Shown in pieces: positions 1 to 5,163 of a stretch of DNA of 5,321 nt; position 1 is the first letter of the stretch; every line of letters begins with the position of its first letter. A program made the translations under genes and the position numbers. The notes beneath the pieces were generated by a model. The model searched no databases. It was not told the origin of the DNA and worked only from the letters and a program-made list of their open reading frames with translations. The stretch comes from Alphaproteobacteria bacterium (GTDB taxonomy: Bacteria > Pseudomonadota > Alphaproteobacteria > Micavibrionales > Micavibrionaceae), in NCBI GenBank assembly GCA_030427765.1, contig JAUICS010000128.1:1-5321 (forward strand). Direction: 5' to 3'.

Positions 1-324
1 AAGAATTTGTTTCAGTGTCAAATTTTGTTTTTGTTTTTTGGCTTTTTCAAAATCTTTTGGAATATTTTTCAATTCGTCATGAATTTTTGTATTTGACAAA
101 TATTCACGAGATTTGTAATTAAATTTTTTTTTAAATGAAAATCTTTTGACATGTGTTGGTTTAGATTCAAATGAATCTAAACTAACAGAGATTTCTGCTT
201 TAGTCACACACTCATTATCTGAGTCAAAATTCTCATCCGATTCAAAATTCTCATCCGTGTCAGAAGACTCACCATCCACAGAAGAATTATCTAACACGTC
301 ATAAATATTACAAACAAAAGACAT
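1..324 (-). CDS. Hypothetical protein, acidic N-terminus, 3' end outside window
   Basis: I do not recognise this gene. Reading down from the ATG at 324, 108 codons are open with no stop, so the C-terminus lies beyond the window edge. The first 20 or so residues are followed by a Ser/Asp/Glu-rich stretch (about residues 14-38) containing a repeated acidic hexapeptide, DENFES then DENFDS. From about residue 53 it turns basic, with FSFKKKFNYKSREY and later KAKKQKQ, so the charge is strongly polarised. No signal peptide or membrane segment is visible in this part. Codons are almost all A/T-ending, and the base composition is unlike the bacterial genes from 1182 onward. It lies 86 bases downstream of the Tyr-rich gene on the same strand, and an AAAATTGA box lies a suitable distance upstream. 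A giant-virus or AT-rich protist origin is inference. The acidic-then-basic layout could fit a nucleic-acid or nuclear protein, but nothing proves that. Confidence 0.6.
   Translation of the reverse strand, partial: MSFVCNIYDVLDNSSVDGESSDTDENFESDENFDSDNECVTKAEISVSLDSFESKPTHVKRFSFKKKFNYKSREYLSNTKIHDELKNIPKDFEKAKKQKQNLTLKQIL
224..258 (-). repeat. Tandem 18-bp duplication inside the acidic stretch
   Basis: TCAAAATTCTCATCCGAT (224-241) is followed directly by a second copy (242-258) that matches until the last base. Because 18 is a multiple of three, the reading frame is kept and the protein gains one acidic hexapeptide. The near-identity at DNA level suggests a recent slippage duplication. Confidence 0.8.
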
Positions 325-410
325 TGAACTGTGTTAAAGTAAATAACGTATTATATGTATATTGTGTCTATAGTGAAATTATATATTGTGTTATTCAATA
401 TTTTTTTTTT

Positions 411-418
411 TCAATTTT
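411..418 (-). promoter_or_regulatory. Possible mimivirus-type early promoter box AAAATTGA
   Basis: The minus strand reads AAAATTGA here, 87 bases before the start codon at 324. In Mimiviridae this octamer is the known early-gene promoter element and usually sits within about 50-110 bases of the start. The box overlaps the upstream gene, and its last three bases are that gene's TGA stop. The caution is that the same octamer also occurs inside the upstream coding region (508-515 and 1030-1037), so chance is a real possibility in such AT-rich DNA. Confidence 0.35.
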
Positions 419-1154
419 TTTTATTTTTATAATATATTAATCCTATAATCACAACAATAAATAAAACAATCCAATATATGTGATCTATTTCAATTGAACC
501 AAATTTTTCAATTTTAGTGTTTTTTGTTGTAGATATTAACTCATTTAAATTTTCTTCCTTTATTTTTTCATTTATAAATTTCATTATTTGTTTTTCATTT
601 ATACTAGTTTCATTTTCATCTTTATTTTTACTTTCCAATTCTCCAGATTTTATTTTTAATCTTATTAGTTCATCTAACAAAAATTTATTAAATTCTTCTG
701 AATTATTTTCTTCTTCTCTTTCTTCTTCATTAATTATTTCTTCTTCAATTTCATCCAATTCTTCATTATTTATATTTGTTATCGGAGTATCTAAATAAGG
801 ATATGATATATAATAATAACTTGGATAAGGATAAGAATACGGATATCCAAAATATGAATAAAATAAATAAGGATTGTAATACCAATATCCGTTGTTCCAA
901 TATCCATCATCCCAATATCCAGGTCTGTATTTCCATCCACGATTCCAATAATATTTATTTTTCCACTTGTTATATTTAGTATAATAATTGATATCATTTG
1001 AATTATAGTAATCATCATATTTATTATTTTCAATTTTGTTTCGTGCGTGAGCTATAATATCATCATAAGATGCTTGAACGTCTGAAGGTATTGATTTTCT
1101 AATATATTCATATAATCCGCAAGGGTGAAATATAAAGAAAGAGCCTGTATACAT
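411..1154 (-). CDS. Tyr/Trp-rich, tail-anchored hypothetical protein (start uncertain)
   Basis: I do not recognise this gene; the longest frame gives 247 residues. Residues about 45-120 are extraordinarily rich in Tyr, Trp, Asn, Gly and Pro, with irregular repeats such as GYWDDGYW/GYWNNGYWYY and then YPYSYPYPSYYY. Residues 130-155 are a nearly pure Glu/Asp/Asn stretch. Residues 155-215 are charged and probably helical. A hydrophobic segment at about 225-242 (IYWIVLFIVVIIGLIYY) followed by KNKKN suggests a C-terminal membrane anchor, with most of the protein on one side of the membrane. No N-terminal signal is seen. The start is doubtful: the only ATG near the 5' end lies in the loop of a bacterial terminator hairpin (1136-1173), and the next Met is residue 191. 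The first 10 to 40 residues may therefore come from joined bacterial DNA, and the true 5' end may be missing. A giant-virus membrane protein is the best guess. Confidence 0.6.
   Translation of the reverse strand: MYTGSFFIFHPCGLYEYIRKSIPSDVQASYDDIIAHARNKIENNKYDDYYNSNDINYYTKYNKWKNKYYWNRGWKYRPGYWDDGYWNNGYWYYNPYLFYSYFGYPYSYPYPSYYYISYPYLDTPITNINNEELDEIEEEIINEEEREEENNSEEFNKFLLDELIRLKIKSGELESKNKDENETSINEKQIMKFINEKIKEENLNELISTTKNTKIEKFGSIEIDHIYWIVLFIVVIIGLIYYKNKKN
1030..1135. other. Probable junction between AT-rich and bacterial DNA
   Basis: Left of about 1030 the sequence is almost pure A/T with long T runs; right of 1136 it is typical bacterial coding DNA with a bacterial terminator. The stretch between is intermediate: it contains cgtgcgtgagc and ccgcaagggtg, and codons such as CGA, unlike the viral-looking gene. 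The exact joining base cannot be seen. Natural insertion is possible but less likely than assembly or library chimerism. Confidence 0.55.
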
Positions 1155-1173
1155 TTAAACACAGGCCCTTTCT
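1136..1173 (-). terminator. Intrinsic terminator of the flagellin gene
   Basis: Read on the minus strand, the arm AGAAAGGGCCTGT (1173-1161) pairs with ACAGGCTCTTTCT (1148-1136). That is 13 consecutive pairs with one G-U wobble, around a 12-base loop, followed by TTATATTT. It begins 8 bases after the flagellin stop codon. It shows that bacterial sequence extends at least to about 1130, and it undermines the ATG at 1154 of the neighbouring ORF, which lies within the loop. Confidence 0.85.
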
Positions 1174-1181
1174 CAAAATCA

Positions 1182-2894
1182 TTAGAATAACTGCAGCACG
1201 CCGGCCTGACCCTGCGCAGCCAGTGATAGTGACTGCAAGGCAAGCTGTGATCGTGTTTGAAGGGCAAGAAGCTTCACGCCCTCTTCATTTTCATCAGCAA
1301 GTGTCAGTTTATCCGAACCGAGCTCAAGCGTATTGATTGTCTTGTCGGTAAACGATTCCCGCGCCTGGATAACGGCCAGATCGTTGGTAATTGTCGAACC
1401 GAAGGATCGCAAGGTTTCCTTGGCAGTACGAACGTCCGTGGCAGCCTGCTCCACCGTAATGGATCGGCCGAAATCTGCCTCGCTTAACCCCAATCCAGAC
1501 GATGTAAGAATTTGACCGACTGTCGTTAGCGTACTCGTACGGTTTTCGTTAAACACTGTCAGCAATTCATCACCATTCAAAAGGTTTGTACCACGATAAT
1601 TCGAGTCATCTACCAACTGGTCAATCTGTTCCAATATACTGTTGTAGTCATCTTCCAGATCCTGAAGTTCGTCCGCAGCGGATGAGAAACTGATCGACTC
1701 ACTGGTCGTTGAGCCTGCATTTGGTGTAATGTCATCAAGTGCACCAATTCCTAAATCAAGGGAAGCAACCGTTCCAAGAGAGTTTACGGCATCATCCGAT
1801 ACACCGAATTGAATGGATTGAACTTCCGCACTATCCGCTGTAATGGATAATTGCCCGGTGCTTTCATCATAACTTGCCGAAATAAATTCGGTTAGTGTTG
1901 TATCCGTATTGATATTATCAATGAAATCCTGAAGCGTTGCCCCTTCGATATCCGGCACAACTGTTGTCAGATTCTGGCCATTCACGGAAATGGAAATGGA
2001 GTCGCCTGTGCCCCCTTGTATTAACGGGTTACCGTCCTCATCCGTTAGATCTGTTAGCAATGTACTCCTTGCGAAAGGTTCATTATTTGAATCCAAAAAT
2101 GCAACTGTCTCAATGGATGATCCTGCCGATGCGGTAATCGCAACACGCTCAGTGCCATCAGTGTCAAATTCATTGAGGTCTTCAACATTTGTAAAGCCAA
2201 GATTTTCCGCCAGACTTTGCTCACCAGAATACAGCCCTTCGTTATCACCAAACTCGACACGCAGGTTTCCGCCGTTCAGGGAACGAATATAAAGCTCACC
2301 GTCCTCATCCAAACCGGCCTCAATAACCTCATCACCACTTTCATCACGCAATGCGTTAATGGTGGCGATAAATGACTCCACGGTCTGGCCTTGTGAGATA
2401 AAGATTGATCCGCTCGTAGTGTTTCCTTCGGTATCCTGAAGGGACACAAGGCTATTACCCGTTTCCGGGTCCGTCACAGAAATGGTAATGAAGTCACCAC
2501 AATCAACACCGGATAAATCCGTTAATGCATCAATACTACTTAAGTCAGCCGCACCTTCTAGACGCGCTTCACGCTCACCATCATTCAGGGCGTCACGTGC
2601 CTCGTTCACAATCGCCTCCGCCTGATCAACCAGTTTTTGAATGGCGCTCAAACCGTTCAGGGACTGTTCAATTGCCGAAATCGACTGACCAATCGCATCC
2701 AAAAGACGGCTAAGGTCCGTCGCGCGGTCTGTCAAACTTTGCGCGGTAAAGAAGTTTAGCGGATCATCAAGTGCTTCGTTCACTTTACGCCCGGTTGCCA
2801 GTTTCTTTGTAACATCGTCAATAAGGTCGGATGTATTTTGAAGGGATAGTAAGTTCGTTCGTAACGATTGTGATAGTGCAACTTCAGTAGTCAT
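1182..2894 (-). CDS. Flagellin with duplicated variable domain (570 aa)
   Basis: This is the filament subunit of the bacterial flagellum, exported by the flagellar type III system and polymerised through its paired terminal helices. The conserved N-terminal D0/D1 helices span residues 1-105 (including LRTNLLSLQNTSDLID, KLATGRKVNEALDDP and the AIEQSLNGLSAIQKLVDQAE helix). The C-terminal D1/D0 helices span about 403-570, ending LQTRSQLALQSLSLA and GVLQLF. The central 280 or so residues are a surface domain with two related halves, about 125-216 and 280-366. Each runs from an ISISV-like strand through an FIATIN/FIDNIN helix to a DEDGELYI/DESTGQLSI hairpin, as in flagellin IN-type repeats. The protein is acidic, like most filament proteins, but has one Cys at residue 132, which is unusual for a flagellin. 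The ATG is well placed behind AGGAG, and a strong terminator follows the stop, so it may be a single-gene transcript. The ends and codon use resemble alphaproteobacterial flagellins. Confidence 0.95.
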   Translation of the reverse strand: MTTEVALSQSLRTNLLSLQNTSDLIDDVTKKLATGRKVNEALDDPLNFFTAQSLTDRATDLSRLLDAIGQSISAIEQSLNGLSAIQKLVDQAEAIVNEARDALNDGEREARLEGAADLSSIDALTDLSGVDCGDFITISVTDPETGNSLVSLQDTEGNTTSGSIFISQGQTVESFIATINALRDESGDEVIEAGLDEDGELYIRSLNGGNLRVEFGDNEGLYSGEQSLAENLGFTNVEDLNEFDTDGTERVAITASAGSSIETVAFLDSNNEPFARSTLLTDLTDEDGNPLIQGGTGDSISISVNGQNLTTVVPDIEGATLQDFIDNINTDTTLTEFISASYDESTGQLSITADSAEVQSIQFGVSDDAVNSLGTVASLDLGIGALDDITPNAGSTTSESISFSSAADELQDLEDDYNSILEQIDQLVDDSNYRGTNLLNGDELLTVFNENRTSTLTTVGQILTSSGLGLSEADFGRSITVEQAATDVRTAKETLRSFGSTITNDLAVIQARESFTDKTINTLELGSDKLTLADENEEGVKLLALQTRSQLALQSLSLAAQGQAGVLQLF

Positions 2895-3168
2895 TTTGTA
2901 TTCTCCTAATCTATCTAGACCGAAATCCTTCCGGTGTCTGGCTACCCTGTTATTCGTTGGCGGGCCCTCGACTCCGGCAATCGGCTTAAGTTGTTAAACC
3001 AAATGCACGCTGAACATCTTTCAAGAATCACGCCAAACCAGATCTCAAGAAAAAATCAAATTTTTCCATTTAATATCAATGTATTAATAAATATTTCTGA
3101 CTTGAGATTTTATTGGATGGGAAATTTTTACCGGGCAAAAATGACCGTTTTTGTGCCTTTTACACTGC
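2895..3168 (-). promoter_or_regulatory. Flagellin leader and promoter region, no gene
   Basis: No convincing coding region is present here. A short hairpin (2920-2934, minus strand CCGGAA-GGA-TTTCGG, one G-U pair) lies just upstream of the ribosome binding site and could influence translation. Two weak promoter-like matches are seen on the minus strand. GCCGAT at 2985-2980 resembles a flagellar sigma-28 -10 element but has no good -35. TGGCGTGATTCTTGA at 3035-3021 resembles a sigma-54 site but lacks the invariant C of the -12 GC. Neither is strong enough to name as the promoter. The part above 3050 is AT-rich. Confidence 0.4.
2903..2907 (-). promoter_or_regulatory. Ribosome binding site of flagellin
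   Basis: AGGAG on the minus strand lies 8 bases before the ATG at 2894, within TTAGGAGAATACAAAATG. It supports this start over any internal one. Confidence 0.85.
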
Positions 3169-3217
3169 GTCATTGCGAGGAACGCAGGGACGATGCAATC
3201 CAGACATTTTTTCAAAC

Positions 3218-3244
3218 CACAGAGAACACAGAGGGCGCAGAGTT
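3218..3244. repeat. Three 9-bp CACAGAG-type tandem units
   Basis: CACAGAGAA, CACAGAGGG and CGCAGAGTT follow each other without a gap. The opposite outer arm, read in reverse, has CACAGAGGG, CACTGAGGG and CGCAGAGTT, so the triplet was present before the arms diverged. Confidence 0.75.
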
Positions 3245-3250
3245 TTTGTC

Positions 3251-3284
3251 ATCACCCGAATTCCGAGATGAATTCCAGGGTGAT
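3251..3284. repeat. Hairpin ATCACCC/GGGTGAT
   Basis: ATCACCCGAATTC (3251-3263) pairs with GAATTCCAGGGTGAT (3270-3284) apart from a two-base bulge, around a six-base loop. It abuts the left outer arm and shares its ATC end. Confidence 0.75.
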
Positions 3285-3353
3285 CCATTGCATATGGCTG
3301 GATTCCCCTAGAATGTTTTTAAACATTCACGGAATGATACGGTTTGGGAATGT

Positions 3354-3370
3354 TTAGATTCCTGCTTTCG
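3354..3370 (+). repeat. 17-bp direct repeat, copy 1
   Basis: TTAGATTCCTGCTTTCG is repeated exactly at 3659-3675. The bases before both copies are related (GATACGGTTTGGGAAT here, GATGACGCGGTTGAAGGAT there), which suggests two degraded copies of one element. Confidence 0.85.
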
Positions 3371-3405
3371 CAAAAAAGACAGATGCCGCAGGAAAAACAA
3401 ACGTC

Positions 3406-3428
3406 ATCCTGCGGCTTGACCGCAGGAT
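3406..3428. repeat. Perfect 9-bp hairpin ATCCTGCGG/CCGCAGGAT
   Basis: The stem arms are 3406-3414 and 3420-3428, with a CTTGA loop. It is preceded by GTC and followed by CCAC. Together with the 3462-3483 hairpin it forms a larger mirrored pair: GGATCCAC (3425-3432) is the reverse complement of GTGGATCC (3458-3465). Confidence 0.85.
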
Positions 3429-3461
3429 CCACTTACACGTAAGCGCAAACTTAAAATGTGG

Positions 3462-3483
3462 ATCCTGTGCCTACGCACAGGAT
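3462..3483. repeat. Perfect 9-bp hairpin ATCCTGTGC/GCACAGGAT
   Basis: The stem arms are 3462-3470 and 3475-3483, with a four-base loop. Compared with the 3406-3428 hairpin, the stem differs at two positions and both sides have changed together. This looks like covariation that preserves the stem. Confidence 0.85.
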
Positions 3484-3578
3484 GACAAAAACTCTGCGCC
3501 CTCAGTGCCCTCTGTGGTAAACATCTTTCTAGATTGCTTCGTCACTATGTTCCTCGCAATGACATGAACCGTAATGTC

Positions 3579-3599
3579 ATCCCCGCTTTATGCGGGGAT
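3579..3599. repeat. Perfect 8-bp hairpin ATCCCCGC/GCGGGGAT
   Basis: The arms are 3579-3586 and 3592-3599 with a TTTAT loop, preceded by GTC. It lies just outside the right outer arm and is the familiar GTCATCCCCGC-type palindrome. Confidence 0.85.
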
Positions 3600-3603
3600 C
3601 CGG

Positions 3604-3640
3604 ATCCCCTTACAATTTGTGTTCCACACATTCAGGGGAT
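3604..3640. repeat. Imperfect hairpin ATCCCCT/AGGGGAT
   Basis: The outer arms are 3604-3610 and 3634-3640, with a secondary GTGT/ACAC pairing near the tip. It is followed by GAC, so 3576-3643 as a whole begins GTCATCCCC and ends GGGGATGAC, a second complete mirrored element next to the first. Confidence 0.7.
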
Positions 3641-3658
3641 GACGCGGTTGAAGGATTC

Positions 3659-3675
3659 TTAGATTCCTGCTTTCG
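3659..3675 (+). repeat. 17-bp direct repeat, copy 2
   Basis: Exact copy of 3354-3370. It marks the right edge of recognisable repeat DNA. The remaining 85 bases to the next stop codon hold only a small CACG/CGTG hairpin (3723-3735) and no convincing terminator. Confidence 0.85.
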
Positions 3676-3760
3676 AGGAAAATTCAAGTGTCTCGGAAAA
3701 AACTTCGTACACCTCGTAACTTCACGTTTTTCGTGTTAAAAAAATACGCTGGATTGCCGT

Positions 3761-4993
3761 TTATCTATTCATATAGATCAGGCAGGACAGTCCCTCGGGG
3801 CTTAGGCGGTACTGGTTATTGCCGCTGAGCATATTGCCAAGGAAAAACACATTCAGGGAATTCGGAAGTATGTCTTTATAGTCATAAACCTCCCCGAATG
3901 ATGATCGGTCAAGATCACAATACGTCATCACCGCCTCCTCAGACGGTTGGAAACCTTTACTATCCAGCTGCTGCTTTTCCGCGGCCTTAAGCGCATTCAT
4001 CGTTCCGTTTTTTAGGTCGGCATAGTATTTGTGATAGACGGGCATAACCTCTAACACCGCCAATAACTGGCGTATCATAATCATGCGGAACACCAGACGG
4101 TTGCTATGCGGCACCACCCATTGGCCAATATCGATACTGGTTTCATACTGACCGGACAGAACGCCGAACTTGGCAATATGTATTGCATCTTCAAGATACG
4201 GCGCATGCTCCGTCAACGTATAAAGCCGTGCCAACAACCAGGCGTTATAACCATTTTGGTAAAAATTGTAGACCCAGTTCTGACTGCGTGCCCATTCCCC
4301 CGCCAAACGCGCCGCGATAATGTAATCGTCATCATCGGTGTATTCATAAAGCGCGGCCAGCGCCAAACCGGCCAATGCATTATCCCGGTATAAATATCCG
4401 TTACCCGGGTCTTGAACGAGCCATCCCTGACCGAATGCATCCTGGATATATTCCGTATTTTCCCCAAACGTATCCTCCCCGAACACATCTTTTTGTTCAG
4501 GCGATAAATCCTGAAACGCAAGGGGCTGGCCCCGCTTATCGCGCTGTACCAATGTTGGGACAAGGCTGCGCCGTAACGTGGCCTGCACCTTCATGATGTA
4601 ATCCGCCGCCGCAATGGCATCATCAACAAACCGCTGCCGTTCATCCTCATCCTGAACAAATTCGGCCGCCATCAATGCGCCCTGAATAACATTGGCCGGA
4701 TATGCCAGCGTTTGCGGTAATTCGTCACTTTCCTGCCCATCATCATTACGCACCCACCAGAAATGGCGGCGCTCCTCATCCCAATACTTAAGAAGCAATT
4801 CCGCCTTTTGTTCGTATTTTAATACCGGCTTCTGCTTAAACAATTTGATGATGTAACGTTCCGATATGTCGGTATGCGCGGGGCCGATATGACATTGCAT
4901 CAACCGCAAATACAGCTTGATGCCGAGCGTATTTTTCTTCGCGAGGGATTTCTGAAACTGCACATAGGCCTCATCTATCTGCTCCTCGAGCAC
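3761..4993 (-). CDS. Hypothetical protein, possible alpha/alpha-toroid fold, probably 5'-truncated
   Basis: I do not recognise a named family. The 410 residues have no signal peptide or membrane segment, so the visible part looks cytoplasmic. From about residue 60 it shows paired amphipathic helices rich in Trp, Tyr and Ala. Examples are HFWWVRNDDGQ (77-87), the Ala-rich helix near 104-135, DNALAGLALAALYEY (204-218), the AARLAGEWARSQNWVYNFYQNGYNAWLLARLY stretch (227-258) and AIHIAKFGVLSGQY (270-283). This resembles (alpha/alpha)6-toroid proteins such as glycoside hydrolases, lyases or epimerases acting on sugars, but no catalytic motif is recognised and this is inference. The start is GTG with no Shine-Dalgarno, two codons after an in-frame TGA, exactly where the DNA turns GC-rich. 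The real N-terminus is therefore probably lost at a junction. The stop at 3761 is sound. It is on the same strand as flagellin but separated by about 870 bases of repeats and leader, so an operon is unlikely. Confidence 0.75.
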   Translation of the reverse strand: MLEEQIDEAYVQFQKSLAKKNTLGIKLYLRLMQCHIGPAHTDISERYIIKLFKQKPVLKYEQKAELLLKYWDEERRHFWWVRNDDGQESDELPQTLAYPANVIQGALMAAEFVQDEDERQRFVDDAIAAADYIMKVQATLRRSLVPTLVQRDKRGQPLAFQDLSPEQKDVFGEDTFGENTEYIQDAFGQGWLVQDPGNGYLYRDNALAGLALAALYEYTDDDDYIIAARLAGEWARSQNWVYNFYQNGYNAWLLARLYTLTEHAPYLEDAIHIAKFGVLSGQYETSIDIGQWVVPHSNRLVFRMIMIRQLLAVLEVMPVYHKYYADLKNGTMNALKAAEKQQLDSKGFQPSEEAVMTYCDLDRSSFGEVYDYKDILPNSLNVFFLGNMLSGNNQYRLSPEGLSCLIYMNR

Positions 4994-5000
4994 GGCTCAG
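4985..5000. other. Probable junction between bacterial and GC-rich DNA
   Basis: Left of here the DNA is mixed composition and codes on the minus strand. Right of here it is strongly GC-rich and codes on the plus strand for a cytochrome. The minus-strand frame dies at a TGA (4997-4999) immediately after the change. The exact base cannot be fixed. Confidence 0.6.
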
Positions 5001-5035
5001 GGTCTCGGATCGTACGCCTGGTCCCGGAGGCCTAG
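4994..5035 (+). CDS. C-terminal codons of an unidentified gene upstream of cytochrome
   Basis: The plus-strand frame reads [13 protein letters not shown] and stops at TAG (5033-5035), directly against the next ATG. Tail-to-head contact of this kind is typical of operons. The rest of the gene is missing because of the junction at about 4985-5000, so the product cannot be named. The call rests on frame, composition and position alone. Confidence 0.35.
   Translation, partial: GSGSRIVRLVPEA
5026..5030 (+). promoter_or_regulatory. Ribosome binding site of the cytochrome fragment
   Basis: GGAGG ends 5 bases before the ATG at 5036 and lies within the last codons of the preceding frame. It makes the cytochrome start convincing. 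Confidence 0.7.
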
Positions 5036-5158
5036 ATGCGCCGGCCCGTTTCTGCCGGCGTCGGCTGCCTGCTGACCTGGGCTGTCTCCGCCGCGGCACC
5101 CGCCCTCGGCGTCACACCCGGTGAGGCCGCCTGGGGCGCGCATTGCGCCCGCTGCCAC
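5036..5158 (+). CDS. Exported c-type cytochrome, N-terminal 41 residues only
   Basis: The frame starts [20 protein letters not shown]: two arginines, a hydrophobic core (about residues 5-20) and an Ala-rich region up to about residue 25, as in a Sec signal peptide. WGAHCARCH follows, in which C37 and C40 would bind haem c covalently and H41 would be the proximal iron ligand. The gene product would be a periplasmic electron carrier or a cytochrome domain of a larger oxidoreductase. A good ribosome binding site precedes the ATG and the previous gene ends directly before it. After CARCH the frame stays open to the window end, but that sequence is the antisense of an amidase core. It reads LEPPVV instead of a cytochrome fold, so the gene is cut here. 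The subfamily cannot be told from 41 residues. Confidence 0.7.
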
Positions 5159-5163
5159 GCACC
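5158..5163. other. Junction between cytochrome and amidase fragments
   Basis: Plus-strand cytochrome similarity ends at the haem-binding His (5156-5158). Minus-strand amidase similarity ends at RISSG (its Gly codon is 5163-5161). The two coding signals meet with almost no gap or overlap and in opposite directions, each broken inside a conserved domain. Confidence 0.7.

Larger units (their letters stand above)
3169..3563. repeat. Nested palindromic repeat cluster (long inverted repeat)
   Basis: The outer arms are 3169-3253 and 3481-3563. Each runs from GTCATTGCGAGGAAC through a CACAGAG-type module to GAGTTTTTGTCATC, in opposite orientations. The outer 35 bases match at about 30 positions and the inner 37 at about 34; the linker between them is diverged. 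The 227 bases between the arms contain further hairpins, all using GTCATCC / GGATGAC-type ends. GTCATTGCGAGG and GTCATCC palindromes are familiar as dispersed repeats in alphaproteobacterial genomes. There is no transposase, so this is either a stack of non-autonomous elements or an extragenic palindrome cluster. It fills the gap between the 410-residue gene and the flagellin leader. Confidence 0.85.

Noticed and set aside
383..401. Hairpin ATATTG/CAATAT as a giant-virus transcript-end signal
   Set aside because: The stem has only 6 A/T-rich pairs in very AT-rich DNA, shorter than the hairpins known to end mimivirus transcripts.
517..1033. Other-frame ORFs across the Tyr-rich gene
   Set aside because: They are composition shadows of an A/T-rich gene, without start signals or protein-like composition.
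3021..3035. Sigma-54 promoter for flagellin
   Set aside because: The GG element is present, but the -12 element reads GA in place of the nearly invariant GC.
2934..3311. Plus-strand ORF of 125 codons upstream of flagellin
   Set aside because: It runs through the flagellin leader and the palindromic repeat arm, has no ribosome binding site or recognisable domain, and its end is plainly repeat-derived.
3169..3675. CRISPR array
   Set aside because: Repeats are inverted, nested and of different lengths, with no regular direct repeats separated by unique spacers.
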